From contig JALCBQ010000004.1 of NCBI GenBank assembly GCA_028066335.1, forward strand, positions 1 to 54,481: a stretch of 54,481 bases of DNA, given 5' to 3'. The DNA is from Pirellulaceae bacterium (GTDB taxonomy: Bacteria > Planctomycetota > Planctomycetia > Pirellulales > Pirellulaceae). The position numbers and the translations under genes are program-made. The notes beneath the pieces are model-generated. The model was not told the DNA's origin. It was given only the letters and a program-made list of their open reading frames with translations, and made no database searches. Shown here one piece after another: positions 43,764 to 53,291 of the stretch (positions within the stretch are counted from its first letter, which is position 1; each line of letters begins with the position of its first letter).

Positions 43764-46400
43764 ATGAATGGTAATGGTAACGGGAAGCGGACCCGTTTAG
43801 AAAGAGTTGCCGCACTTGAGTTGCCGCCGAATCGACTTCAGAAGTTGTCTGAAGGTTTACGGGATCGTCGTCACATTGTGCGTTTGGTACTTGTCCTTCT
43901 TTCCCTTATAGTAATGTGGGGTATTAATAGTGGGTGGAAACCACCTTTTCCATATTACATCGGCTATACTTTTGAACGGGACCTTCTCTCCAGAACGGAC
44001 TTTGAGGTTTTAGATCTTAAAGCGAATCGAATTGCCGAACAAAAAGTACGGCAACAAACTCGCTATCTTTACGAAAACGATTCAACCCCACTTTTAAAAC
44101 AACGCCAAGAGGTCGTTTTAAAACTTGAAAAATTATTGATGCTGGAAGAAGGGGCAGACTCAGGAGAAGTTTGGGATCAATTTTATTCAGAAAAGATTTT
44201 TCCTGATATTTCAAAAAATGAGGCCTACTCGAAATTTCAAAGACTCACTTCCAAGTATAAGCTCACCAAAGAACAGTACGAGCAGATTCTCCATCAAAGC
44301 CTTTTACCTTTGGTCGAACAAGGGGTTTTTCATCGACAGGAACATTCTATTGATGAGGGAAATCAGGTCGAAATCTCTACCTATGTTGGTAGTGAACCGG
44401 CGAACACCCAAAAGGTTAAAATCAATGAGGTGATGGCAAGTTATGCCGGAGATATCTTGCGAAAGCGAATTGAGAAGGCACTCGTTACTTTCAAACTCGG
44501 AGACAGTGACCAAGTTTCCCCTGAAATGCCAGTAGACGAGAATGCAGATCATAAATTGCAAAACAGAGGGGGCACCGAGAGAGCAACTGCTGATATTGTG
44601 GAGGACCTCAAAGGAGAGGTGCCGAATGCAGGGCATCCATTAACTTTTGAGAATAAGGCTCTCTTTTATTATTCTCAGGAAGGGAATAATGAAAACAATA
44701 AGGGCAAGGTAAAGAGACGCTCGGACGACGGGACTCCGCTTAACGAGTTATTGCCGGAAGAAACTATCGTTAGTCAAGATTATGAATCGCAGCCAATCCC
44801 TTCTCGACAATTAAGTGACGAAAATCTTCTTGGCGAAACGGTCGTTATAGAGAGAGAGGAGGCTGCTTTCCTGGCCAGCTGCCTCTATCAAGGGATGTTA
44901 CCTCTACCAACGACATTACATTGGAATGAGGTAGAGACCGAACGAAAAATAAATACAGAAATTTCGAATATTTCACAGAAGAAAATGCTCTATTCTCGTG
45001 GTGATCGGCTTCATGGGATTGAAGGAAAAAAACCATTAACGGCATCGGATTTAGAACTTCTGAAAGCTGAGTACGAGGCGTTACTTTCAAATCAATCGTG
45101 GCTCCATTTCTTAAGGTACTCTTTTGCGAATTTTGGCATGTATCTTACTATGGCCGCTATTTGTGGGGCTTATGCTTATGTGAGGAACCCCAAGATTCTT
45201 TCAGATGACCGGGCATTGTTTACCCTCATAGGGTTTATCTTTTTCGTTTTGATTGGCTGCCGAGTTGGTGCGTTATTTTATCACTGGAGTGTCGAAATCA
45301 TTCCATTGTTGTTGTTCGCAATGATTTTAGCGATTGTTTATCAACACGAAATGGCTCTCCTTTTGTCAGCTGTTTTGATTTTGATCGTTGGTTTGGCGCT
45401 TGGCCACCCCATTACTTTTTTTGTTGTCTTTGCCGTTACCCTGTGTACAGCTATATTGCTTATTGAAAGAATTCGTAGTCGAGCAACGCTATTATATGTC
45501 TCGTTGATTGTCGCAGTCGTTGGTAGTGCGACTTATGTTGGAGTCGCCTCTCTACGCGAAGTCTCTACAATACAACAGTTGTTGGGTGAGGCTGCCTGGT
45601 TCGGTTTCTATATTTTCACAGTCGGAATGTTTTTGACAGGTGTTTTGACGGTCGTGGAGAGAATTTTTGACGTTCAAACAGATATTCGATTGTTAGAACT
45701 TGGTGATGTTTCACATTCGTTGTTACAAGAACTCATGCAACGGGCGCCAGGGACTTATAACCATTCGATGAATGTTGCTTCATTAGCCGAGGCGGCGGCT
45801 GAGACAATCGGTGCCAACGGGCTGCTTGTTCGAGTCGGTGCCTATTTTCACGATATTGGCAAGATGCTTAATCCGACCTATTTCATTGAGAATCAAAGTG
45901 GCAAAGATCAACATCAACTGTTAGCCCCCGAGATGAGCACCTTAGTGATTATCGCTCATGTCAAAGATGGGGCCGACCTGGCAAGGCAGCACCATTTGCC
46001 CAAGGCGATCATTGATTTTATTGAACAACATCATGGAACAACATTGGTTGAGTATTTTTACCAGCAGGCGAATAAACGGCGTGGCGAACATGATGACGAA
46101 AATCATGTCGACGAAAGTACGTTTCGGTACCCTGGTCCAAAGCCTCAAACTCGCGAGACTGCCGTTTTAATGATGGCAGACGCAGTCGAGTCGGCTTGTC
46201 GCACGCTACGTGAACCAAAACCGGCAAGAATAAAAACCCTCGTTCACGAAATCATTATGAAAAAATTGCTCGATGGGCAGTTCGAAGAGTGCGACCTTAC
46301 TTTTTCGCACATACGTAAAATCGAAGAGAGCTTGGTAAAATCGCTCAACGCTGTCTACCACGCGAGAATCAAGTATCCTTCCGATAAGCACACGGTTTAA
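43764..46400 (+). CDS. pgpH: 7TM-HD phosphodiesterase (PgpH type)
   Basis: A membrane protein with an extracytoplasmic 7TMR-HD-type domain and a cytoplasmic HD phosphohydrolase, predicted to degrade c-di-AMP. The 878-residue chain has one membrane segment at about 37-56 (VRLVLVLLSLIVMWG). A large soluble 7TMR-HD extracellular region follows (about 60-450, helical and acidic), then seven membrane segments (about 450-645). The HD domain follows at about 655-860, with YFHDIGK (His696-Asp697) and HHGTTLVEYFY. A Gln/Asp-rich insertion (about 250-340, VDENADHKLQNR onward) is acidic. The gene lies between phoH and ybeY, as in many bacteria. No other c-di-AMP gene is visible. Confidence 0.93.
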   Translation: MNGNGNGKRTRLERVAALELPPNRLQKLSEGLRDRRHIVRLVLVLLSLIVMWGINSGWKPPFPYYIGYTFERDLLSRTDFEVLDLKANRIAEQKVRQQTRYLYENDSTPLLKQRQEVVLKLEKLLMLEEGADSGEVWDQFYSEKIFPDISKNEAYSKFQRLTSKYKLTKEQYEQILHQSLLPLVEQGVFHRQEHSIDEGNQVEISTYVGSEPANTQKVKINEVMASYAGDILRKRIEKALVTFKLGDSDQVSPEMPVDENADHKLQNRGGTERATADIVEDLKGEVPNAGHPLTFENKALFYYSQEGNNENNKGKVKRRSDDGTPLNELLPEETIVSQDYESQPIPSRQLSDENLLGETVVIEREEAAFLASCLYQGMLPLPTTLHWNEVETERKINTEISNISQKKMLYSRGDRLHGIEGKKPLTASDLELLKAEYEALLSNQSWLHFLRYSFANFGMYLTMAAICGAYAYVRNPKILSDDRALFTLIGFIFFVLIGCRVGALFYHWSVEIIPLLLFAMILAIVYQHEMALLLSAVLILIVGLALGHPITFFVVFAVTLCTAILLIERIRSRATLLYVSLIVAVVGSATYVGVASLREVSTIQQLLGEAAWFGFYIFTVGMFLTGVLTVVERIFDVQTDIRLLELGDVSHSLLQELMQRAPGTYNHSMNVASLAEAAAETIGANGLLVRVGAYFHDIGKMLNPTYFIENQSGKDQHQLLAPEMSTLVIIAHVKDGADLARQHHLPKAIIDFIEQHHGTTLVEYFYQQANKRRGEHDDENHVDESTFRYPGPKPQTRETAVLMMADAVESACRTLREPKPARIKTLVHEIIMKKLLDGQFEECDLTFSHIRKIEESLVKSLNAVYHARIKYPSDKHTV

Positions 46401-46446
46401 ACAGAGCAACTCTATAAAGAAGGGATAAAAAGAAAGAACGCTCTCT

Positions 46447-46872
46447 ATGATCGAGATTCATTTTTCCAACGAGCACCCAACGGCAACTGTTCTCTCTGAA
46501 CCGTTTATTGCCGCTGTCGAATATATCTTAAAAGACAAGAATATTACCAGAGGAGAAATAAGCCTAGCCGTCGTCGACGACAAGAAAATCCATGAGTTGA
46601 ACCTCGCTTATCTCGACCACGATTACCCGACCGATGTCCTGAGCTTTGCTCTAGAAGAAGGAGATAATTTTCTGGAGGGTGAGGTCATCGTCAGTTACGA
46701 CACAGCGAAGCAGAAGGGGGTTGAATATGCTTGGCCACCTGAGCAGGAATTACTTCTTTACGTTATCCATGGGACTTTACACCTTGTCGGCTACGATGAC
46801 AAAGAAGAGAATGCACGGCTAGAAATGCGGCAAAAAGAGACCGAGGTCTTGCGAAGACTTGGCGCTATTTAA
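46447..46872 (+). CDS. ybeY: Endoribonuclease YbeY
   Basis: A small metalloendoribonuclease involved in 16S rRNA 3'-end maturation and ribosome quality control. The 141-residue protein has VDDKKIHELNLAYLDHDYPTDVLSF (overlapping parts, typical N-terminal core), and the metal-binding loop HGTLHLVGYDDKEE. The usual motif is HGxLHLxGYDH, so the third ligand, His in most members, appears here as Asp (in GYDD). The first two His are kept. Metal binding may be altered or use Asp as ligand. ATG at 46447 lies 46 bases after the HD gene, in the phoH-pgpH-ybeY cluster. Confidence 0.94.
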   Translation: MIEIHFSNEHPTATVLSEPFIAAVEYILKDKNITRGEISLAVVDDKKIHELNLAYLDHDYPTDVLSFALEEGDNFLEGEVIVSYDTAKQKGVEYAWPPEQELLLYVIHGTLHLVGYDDKEENARLEMRQKETEVLRRLGAI

Positions 46873-46984
46873 CACGAGAAATAGGCAGGGAAAGCAGCTG
46901 GCCCGTTTTCCTCTTTGCAATTATAAAAAAAATCGATACATTACAGGCAATCCATTTCGCCTCTAATATTCAGAAGGAAATAGT

Positions 46985-48289
46985 GTGTCCCCCTTTTTGT
47001 GGTTGGGCTTGTCGGCGGTCGCCGCTTTTTTAACTTGTTTCGCTTCGCTTGGAAACAAGATTCTTACACAGTTTTCTCCCCATGAGTTGGAACAGTTTTG
47101 TCGTCGGAAACAACGGCTTTCGTTGTTCGATACGATCTTGGAAGAACACGAGGGGAGCTCACTTGCCGCTGAATCACTCCGTGTGATAGGTGTCACACTG
47201 TTTCTCGTTTTTGGCTGTTGGGGATACATCGACTTTCTTATTCAAGAGGGCCATTCGGCAGGGAAGGGGCTCTATGAGACAGGTGAGGAAGAACGGTGGG
47301 CCGTTTTGCGAATGGTCGGCCTTCTTGGTGCACTTTTGTTAGTATTCAATACATGGGTACCATGGGCTCTTGTTCGAGTTACACCGGTGAGTGTTCTTTA
47401 TTACACTTGGCCATTCTGGCGAGTCAACTATTGGCTTATGTGGCCATTGGTTGCTGGTGTTGCTGTTTGTGATTCGTTTCTTAAGCGACTTGCTGGTTAC
47501 AACGATGAAGCGATTGACGAGGAGGAGGCTTTTGAGGACGATGTCCTGAGTATTGTTTCGGCTGGGGAGCGAGAAGGCTTTTTAGAAAAAGAGACACGAA
47601 ATATGATCGAAGGGGTTATGGAGCTCGGCGATGCCGATGTCTCAGATGTCATGATGCCTCGATCAAAAATTGACGCCATCGATATTAATTCACACTGGGT
47701 AAAAGTTGTTCAGGCGGCGATCGAATCAGGGCGGACACGATTGCCCGTATTTGAAGAAAATCTTGATCATGTCGTTGGGGTTTTGTATGTCAAGGACCTT
47801 CTCGCCGAACTGGCAAACCCTGAGAAAAAATCTCCAGAGCTTCTACGAAAACTACTGCGGCAACCTTGGTTTATCCCAGCGACCAAACCACTCAATGAAC
47901 AGTTAAGAGATTTTCTCAAGACAAGGACTCATATGGCAATTATCGTCGATGAATACCAGACTGTCGTCGGTGTTGTAACGATAGAAGATGTCCTGGAAGA
48001 AATTGTCGGTGAGATCGTCGATGAGTCAGATAAGGAGGAGGAAGCTGATATTCGACAAATAACCGAAAAGCAGTTTGAAATCGATGCCCAAATTCACATT
48101 GACGAGGTCAATCAACAGTTAGGACTTAATCTCCCAATTTCGGAACAATACGATAGTGTTTCTGGAATGTTGGTCACTCATTGGAAGAGAATTCCTCAGG
48201 AAGGCGAGGAGGTCAAAATCGGCACGGTTCACTTTACTGTGATTGAGGCAACAGCCCGATGTGTTGTTCGTGTCCGAATTGAGTTGTAG
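46985..48289 (+). CDS. CNNM/CorC-type membrane protein (hemolysin-like)
   Basis: A DUF21-CBS-CorC_HlyC protein, a family tied to Mg2+ or Co2+ transport and once named hemolysins. The 434-residue protein has N-terminal hydrophobic segments (about 1-160, DUF21-like), then GFLEKETRNMIEGVMELGDADVSDVMMPRSKIDAID (linker and start of CBS 1, shown in parts). Two CBS domains follow at about 225-355: RTRLPVFEENLDHVVGVLYVKDLL and then MAIIVDEYQTVVGVVTIEDVLEEIVGEI. A CorC_HlyC domain lies at about 365-434. The start is a GTG at 46985. It sits between ybeY and recO, a typical position. Confidence 0.93.
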   Translation: MSPFLWLGLSAVAAFLTCFASLGNKILTQFSPHELEQFCRRKQRLSLFDTILEEHEGSSLAAESLRVIGVTLFLVFGCWGYIDFLIQEGHSAGKGLYETGEEERWAVLRMVGLLGALLLVFNTWVPWALVRVTPVSVLYYTWPFWRVNYWLMWPLVAGVAVCDSFLKRLAGYNDEAIDEEEAFEDDVLSIVSAGEREGFLEKETRNMIEGVMELGDADVSDVMMPRSKIDAIDINSHWVKVVQAAIESGRTRLPVFEENLDHVVGVLYVKDLLAELANPEKKSPELLRKLLRQPWFIPATKPLNEQLRDFLKTRTHMAIIVDEYQTVVGVVTIEDVLEEIVGEIVDESDKEEEADIRQITEKQFEIDAQIHIDEVNQQLGLNLPISEQYDSVSGMLVTHWKRIPQEGEEVKIGTVHFTVIEATARCVVRVRIEL

Positions 48290-48354
48290 GTGCATCAGTT
48301 CCAAACTGAGTTGTTTCCGGTCTATGCTAGAACCGAAAGAGAGCCAAGCTTGAG

Positions 48355-49125
48355 ATGTCCAGTGAGAAATCGGCAGCAATTGTTCTAAAAAACGTTGATT
48401 TCAGTGAAACGAGTAGTATCGTTACGATCTTTACAGAAGAATTAGGCAAAATTCAGGCCCTTGCAAAAGGGGCACGCCGCCCAAAAGGGCCATTTGCCAA
48501 CTCGCTTTGCCTTCTTAGCCTCGCGAATGTGGTGTTTATTCATAAATCCTCTGATTCCCTCGACCTTTTAACCGAAGCGAAACTTGAACGGTACTTTCGT
48601 GGTGCCGATTTTTCACTGCTCCAACTCTACACCGGTTACTATTTGGCTGAGCTGGTCCAAACAATGACCGATAACGGTGATCCCCATAAAGAACTCTTTG
48701 GACATCTTCGCACTTGCCTTGAAGTACTCGGCTGCCAAAAATGTGATGCCAGCCAGGTTGCCCTCTATTTCGAAATACAAATTCTAGATGAACTTGGATA
48801 TTGGCCAGTTTGGGAAAGTTGTGCCTCTTGTGGGACACCATTACCTGATGAGGACCGGTCGATGTTTGGTATTTTGGAAGGAGGTGTTCTCTGTGCTCCC
48901 TGTCGGGTTGGCAGAAGGAATGTTGTTAAGGTCTCTTCAGCGGCATTGAGCCTTCTTAAACTCTTCCAAAATAGTACACTACCCGAGTTATTACGATGCC
49001 CTGAATTCCCCGAAGTTCCTGAGCTGCGCCGACTACTCGGTCGCTATATCTCCCATATTCTTGGACGACCCCCTCGAATGTTCCAGTATCTGCCCCTTTT
49101 TACACAAATTAAAGATCTCTCTTGA
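48355..49125 (+). CDS. recO: DNA repair protein RecO
   Basis: Part of the RecFOR pathway that loads RecA on SSB-coated DNA. The 256-residue protein has an N-terminal OB-fold (ETSSIVTIFTEELGKIQALAKGARRPKGPF), a helical body and a zinc-binding set (CASCGTPLPDEDRS plus VLCAPCR, four Cys at about 160-186). ATG at 48355 is preceded by GAG; spacing to the upstream gene is 65 bases. It is common to find recO after ybeY and CorC-type genes. A C-terminal region ends with a typical LGRPPRMFQYLPL. Confidence 0.94.
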   Translation: MSSEKSAAIVLKNVDFSETSSIVTIFTEELGKIQALAKGARRPKGPFANSLCLLSLANVVFIHKSSDSLDLLTEAKLERYFRGADFSLLQLYTGYYLAELVQTMTDNGDPHKELFGHLRTCLEVLGCQKCDASQVALYFEIQILDELGYWPVWESCASCGTPLPDEDRSMFGILEGGVLCAPCRVGRRNVVKVSSAALSLLKLFQNSTLPELLRCPEFPEVPELRRLLGRYISHILGRPPRMFQYLPLFTQIKDLS

Positions 49126-49139
49126 CCTGTTTTTCATAG

Positions 49140-50534
49140 TTGAATACGATTCCCACCCTGACAATTCGGCAAAAACCGGGTTGTCGCAGAAAATTTCCAA
49201 ATTTGGACGATAAACAATCAGCGTTATTGTTGGGGAATACATTGACTACTGAGATAAAAACTCGTTGGCCTTTTGTTACAGGGATCTTTTTTTTCTGTTT
49301 GTTGACTACCTTTTTTGGTTGTCAGTCGAGCCTCGATTCGATGCTTCGCTCACCCAATCCTCAAATAAGTTCGGGTGAAGTTATCTCAGACGATGAAGGC
49401 CTGCCTTTAGGAAAAATCTTCCAAGACCCCACTATTATTTTGACAGGTGCTTCTTCTGACACAGACAATTCGAAGACCGCCACGGCCGATTACATGGGGC
49501 AAGGTACGACAGGAGAAGAGTCCCTTATGCAAAAAGGTGAGCGTATTTATCAAGAGGCGTTATCGGCAACAGGAGAGAAGAAAAAAGAGCTTTTTATAAG
49601 TAGCGCCAACTATTTTGAACAAGCTGCAGCAAAAGAGCCCGGAACCCTTGTCGAGCAGAGGGCCTTATTCCATCAGGGCGAGGCTCTCTTTTTCGCCGAT
49701 CACTACGACCATGCCAACAAGGTCTTTTCTCGTTTATTAAAGAAGTACCCTAAGTGCCGGTTTGCTGATATCGCTAATGCACGACGGTTTACAATTGCAA
49801 AATATTGGGAAGAACGTCATCAGAAAGAACCGTTGCCACCCTATATGATGAATCTTTTTGACCCTGCTCGACCAATTAACGATATGTACGGAAATTCAAT
49901 ACGAACGTTTAATCATATTCGGCTAGATGATCCTACAGGAGAGCTAGCCGACGACGCAACTCTTGCCGCTGGGAATGCCGCCTTTGCCCAGAAAGACTAT
50001 TTTATGGCTGATCGATATTATGGCGATCTTCGAGATAACTTTCCTGATAGTGCGCATCAATATACGGCGCACCTTCTAAGTGTCAAAACGAAACTCAAAC
50101 TTTATCGTGGATCGGAATATTCAAGCGATCCACTCGTGCAGTCTAAAAGTCTCATTGAGAAAATGATCAAGCAATTTCCAGAGAGGGCACAACAAGATCA
50201 AGAATACCTCAAACGTGCCTACGCCGAGGTTCGGTATCGTCTGGCAGAGCGAGAGTGGAAAATGGGCCAGTATTATGGTGGCCGGGCCGAGTACCGAGCC
50301 GCACGGATTTATTATGAAAAGATTATTGAAGAATACCACGATACTCCTTTTGCGGCAAAAGCGAAGGCTGAAATGGATCAACTTGTAGGGAAGGCCGACG
50401 TTCCTTCACAAAAGCTTAAGTGGCTTGTTGATATTTTTCCAGAAAGTGACGAGCTTAACGCCACCCCGAAACGATCTCGAAAGAGTGTCTATGATCAAGT
50501 AAACCATTGGTTTACTAACCCGTTTGGTGGATAA
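49140..50534 (+). CDS. BamD-like TPR lipoprotein
   Basis: A 464-residue exported protein with a lipobox-type TFFGC after a hydrophobic segment (about residues 45-59). It is therefore likely a lipoprotein, with an unusually long pre-region if the TTG at 49140 is the start; internal starts are possible. The mature part is helical with TPR-like repeats: LFISSANYFEQAAAKEPGT, LFHQGEALFFADHYDHANKVF and YYGDLRDNFPDSAHQY resemble the BamD/YfiO pattern, where lipoprotein helices assemble outer-membrane proteins. A BamA gene is not in the window. It is followed after 11 bases by the LptE-like gene, consistent with an outer-membrane biogenesis operon. Confidence 0.75.
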   Translation: MNTIPTLTIRQKPGCRRKFPNLDDKQSALLLGNTLTTEIKTRWPFVTGIFFFCLLTTFFGCQSSLDSMLRSPNPQISSGEVISDDEGLPLGKIFQDPTIILTGASSDTDNSKTATADYMGQGTTGEESLMQKGERIYQEALSATGEKKKELFISSANYFEQAAAKEPGTLVEQRALFHQGEALFFADHYDHANKVFSRLLKKYPKCRFADIANARRFTIAKYWEERHQKEPLPPYMMNLFDPARPINDMYGNSIRTFNHIRLDDPTGELADDATLAAGNAAFAQKDYFMADRYYGDLRDNFPDSAHQYTAHLLSVKTKLKLYRGSEYSSDPLVQSKSLIEKMIKQFPERAQQDQEYLKRAYAEVRYRLAEREWKMGQYYGGRAEYRAARIYYEKIIEEYHDTPFAAKAKAEMDQLVGKADVPSQKLKWLVDIFPESDELNATPKRSRKSVYDQVNHWFTNPFGG

Positions 50535-50545
50535 TATAAGGGCAA

Positions 50546-51103
50546 ATGATGAAAAACACCCGCTTTTACATAGCCCTTCTGGTCACACTTTTATTCTCCG
50601 TCCAAAGTGGCTGTGCTGGATATCGCCTAGGGCTCCGCTCCCTGTATCGAAACGATATCCGTACCGTTTATGTGCCGATTTTTCAGTCGGAAAGTTATCG
50701 ACGCCAGCTCTCAGAGCGTTTAACAGAAGCCGTTATAAAAGAGATCGAAAACAAGACTCCTTACAAAGTTATTTCAGACCCAACTCGGGCCGACCTGATT
50801 CTTGATGGCCGGCTGGTTTGGGAGAAGAAGCATCTTCTTGCTGAAAATGCAACCGATGAAGCACGTGAGGTCGAAGCTCAGCTTGCCGTTCAAGTTCAAT
50901 GGCAATTTCAAAACCACTCTATCGCTGGAGAAGGCTATCATTGGTCGCAGCCGGTAACAGTCAGTGTCGATCCTGAATTTACCAGCTATATAACTGCCGA
51001 AAGCTATATTCCAGAGACAGGCCAGTCGTTAACAACGGCTCAACAAAAAGCTTTTGAAAAAACAGCTCGCCTGATCGTGGCTCATCTGGAGCAACCTTGG
51101 TAG
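50546..51103 (+). CDS. lptE: LptE-like LPS-assembly lipoprotein
   Basis: A 185-residue lipoprotein with a lipobox-like SVQSGC (about residues 18-23) and the LptE-type core: GYRLGLRSLYRNDIRTVYVPIFQSE, RRQLSERLTEAVIKEIENKTPYKV, and ADLILDGRLVWEKKHLL. In the LPS transport machine LptE plugs the LptD barrel and helps deliver LPS to the outer leaflet. LptD and the other Lpt genes are not in the window. ATG at 50546 or 50549; only 11 bases separate it from the previous stop. Homology is moderate; family assignment is by pattern of strands and helices. Confidence 0.8.
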   Translation: MMKNTRFYIALLVTLLFSVQSGCAGYRLGLRSLYRNDIRTVYVPIFQSESYRRQLSERLTEAVIKEIENKTPYKVISDPTRADLILDGRLVWEKKHLLAENATDEAREVEAQLAVQVQWQFQNHSIAGEGYHWSQPVTVSVDPEFTSYITAESYIPETGQSLTTAQQKAFEKTARLIVAHLEQPW

Positions 51104-51109
51104 TTACCA

Positions 51110-52030
51110 ATGATAAATGAAACCGTCGTTCGTGAACGTTATTTGCGTCTTGGTGAAAAGTTCCCGTTACGTCTTTCTCACTGGGAACTACGTACTTCGT
51201 GGCTAACCTTCGATCGCCCTTGCTTTATGGGGATTCTAAATGTTACTCCCGACAGTTTTTCCGATGGTGGTCAGTTTTTTTCTCCTCAAAAAGGTGTTGA
51301 TCATGCATTGCAGCTAATTGATGATGGGGCATTGATTTTAGACATTGGCGGACAAAGCACCCGACCGGGGGCAAAAGAAGTTTCCGTTTCAGAGGAGCTT
51401 CGTCGTGTTCTGCCTATCCTTCAAAAGTTAAAAACGATTACTAAAATCCCTCTCTCCATTGATACCTCCAAGCCAGAAGTTGCTAAGGAGGCGCTTGAAG
51501 CCGGGGCCGATATTATCAACGACGTCACCGGATTTGCTTCTGAAAAAATGTGCCAGGTTGTTGCTGATTATTTGCCCGGGGTCTGTGTGATGCACATGCA
51601 GGGGGCACCCGAAACGATGCAAAAGGCACCGACTTACAACGAAGTCGTCTCTGAAATAGAGATGTTTCTTCGGGAGCAAGTCGATAAACTTGTTCGTTAT
51701 GGACTTGAGCGAGAGCAGATATGTATCGATGTTGGGCTCGGCTTTGGAAAGACGCTAGACCATAATCTTGAGTTAATTACCCGTTTGGGAGAGTTTCATT
51801 GTACAGGCCAGCCGTTGCTCGTAGGTCACTCCCGAAAGAGTTACCTTGGAAAACTATTGGGGACACAAGATAACCCGAAAGCCCGGGAAATGGCAACGCT
51901 GACGGCGACCTTGGCGATGTTACATCAGGGGGTTCAAATATTTCGCCTTCATAATGTGAAGGCGGCCAAAGAGGGAGTTGATATCTATTTAACTCATCTT
52001 GGTGATTTAGCCTCTCCAAACGATCCTTAG
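51110..52030 (+). CDS. folP: Dihydropteroate synthase
   Basis: Makes dihydropteroate from p-aminobenzoate and dihydropterin pyrophosphate in folate synthesis; the target of sulfonamides. The 306-residue TIM-barrel protein has MGILNVTPDSFSDGG, LILDIGGQSTRPGA, SIDTSKPEVAKEALEAGADIINDVTG (in overlapping parts), GLGFGKTLDHNLEL and VGHSRKSYLG, all in the usual order. An N-terminal extension of about 35 residues before MGILNVT is longer than in E. coli. It starts six bases after the LptE-like stop. It ends about 140 bases before fliM. Confidence 0.95.
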   Translation: MINETVVRERYLRLGEKFPLRLSHWELRTSWLTFDRPCFMGILNVTPDSFSDGGQFFSPQKGVDHALQLIDDGALILDIGGQSTRPGAKEVSVSEELRRVLPILQKLKTITKIPLSIDTSKPEVAKEALEAGADIINDVTGFASEKMCQVVADYLPGVCVMHMQGAPETMQKAPTYNEVVSEIEMFLREQVDKLVRYGLEREQICIDVGLGFGKTLDHNLELITRLGEFHCTGQPLLVGHSRKSYLGKLLGTQDNPKAREMATLTATLAMLHQGVQIFRLHNVKAAKEGVDIYLTHLGDLASPNDP

Positions 52031-52172
52031 TAACAAAGAGAATTGGAACTGAAATTGACAATATTTCTGAATTGTAGTACCTAATGGCATAGATTTTTAC
52101 AGACCCTTTTTCCTTTTGTAAAGGCCGGGAAAGAGAGCGAATTGAGAATCACTCTAGAAAATTGATAAAACG

Positions 52173-53228
52173 ATGTCCGATGAAGTTTTAAGTCAAGCCG
52201 AGGTCGAAAGTCTTCTGAACGCAATGGAGGTAACAACCGCCGTTCCTTCAGGGACTGATACGGGGGGAGCTGCGCAAACCAGTCGCGTTAAAGAAAAGAT
52301 CACTCCATATGACTTTAAGCGACCGGAACGAGTCGGTAAGGAACAGATGCGTGCGTTACAGTCATTGCACGAGGGGTTCGGTCGAAATTTTAGTGTGGCG
52401 ATCTCTGCTTTGTTGAGATCAATCGTTGAGGTAAAGCTAACGAGTGTTGATCAGCTAACCTATAGCGAATTTGTCTTTAGCCTTGAGAATCCAACTTGTT
52501 TTAATTTGTTAAAGGTAGAGCCTCTAGATGGCAAGCTGATTTTGGATATTAATCCTGGCGTATTGTATCCTATTATTAACCGTTTGCTTGGGGGAGGGAC
52601 CGAGAACACACCACCTGCCAGACGCCCCCTAACTGAAATTGAGTTACGCCTTGTAACCAAAGTAACCGACCTGTTCCTAAAAGAAATGAAGGATGCCTGG
52701 AAAGGGGTCGTCGATCTTGAACCAACTGTCGAACGCGTCGAAAGTAACCCACAACTTGTCCAAATTGTCCCACCGAATGAAGTGATCATTCTTGTCAGTT
52801 TTGAGCTGACAATTGGAGAGATTCGTGGCATGATGAATCTTTGTATCCCTTATAATTCAATCGAAAGAATTGGGAGCAAATTACAAGCTAATAGTTGGAC
52901 GAATTATGGGCGCACCGAAGATACCGTTGAATCAAAGGGGCAAATTGGCAAACAGCTAGAGAAAAGTATCGTTGAGGTCGTTGTGACATTAGCAGAGTCG
53001 TCGATTACAACGAGTGACCTTCTTAGTTTGCGAGTCGGAGATATTATTACAACAGAAAAAGATATTCACGCTCCTCTAACGGTTAATGTTCAGGGATGTG
53101 CAAAGTATCATGGAACGGCTGGCGCATTTAAAAATCGGAAAGCAGTCCAGATTGACAAAATGATTGCGGCCGAAGAAGAGCCTCCTTCACAGGAATCAGT
53201 CGGTAACGTTGTTGATCAGGCTGGCTAG
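52173..53228 (+). CDS. fliM: Flagellar motor switch protein FliM
   Basis: Part of the C-ring that sets rotation direction and binds phospho-CheY. The 351-residue protein has the N-terminal CheY-P-binding helix (LSQAEVESLLNAME, residues 5-18). The FliM middle domain follows (about 50-240, with FKRPERVGKEQMRALQSLHEGF, TYSEFVFSLENPTC, ILDINPGVLYPIINRLLGGG and FELTIGEIRGMMNLCIPYN), then a C-terminal SpoA domain (about 260-330). A TTGACA at 52055-52060 upstream has no good -10 pair at standard spacing. No other flagellar gene is in the window. A hairpin overlaps the stop codon. Confidence 0.95.
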   Translation: MSDEVLSQAEVESLLNAMEVTTAVPSGTDTGGAAQTSRVKEKITPYDFKRPERVGKEQMRALQSLHEGFGRNFSVAISALLRSIVEVKLTSVDQLTYSEFVFSLENPTCFNLLKVEPLDGKLILDINPGVLYPIINRLLGGGTENTPPARRPLTEIELRLVTKVTDLFLKEMKDAWKGVVDLEPTVERVESNPQLVQIVPPNEVIILVSFELTIGEIRGMMNLCIPYNSIERIGSKLQANSWTNYGRTEDTVESKGQIGKQLEKSIVEVVVTLAESSITTSDLLSLRVGDIITTEKDIHAPLTVNVQGCAKYHGTAGAFKNRKAVQIDKMIAAEEEPPSQESVGNVVDQAG

Positions 53229-53254
53229 TTTTTCCCTTAAAAACTAGGGTCTTT
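53225..53254 (+). terminator. Hairpin at end of fliM
   Basis: CTAGTTTTT (53225-53233) and AAAAACTAG (53239-53247) make a perfect 9-bp stem overlapping the fliM stop codon. The T-run after it is short (GGTCTTTC), so terminator function is uncertain. Confidence 0.45.
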
Positions 53255-53291
53255 CAAGATAAAACTGTTCATTTTTCAAGCCTGTTCTTTT

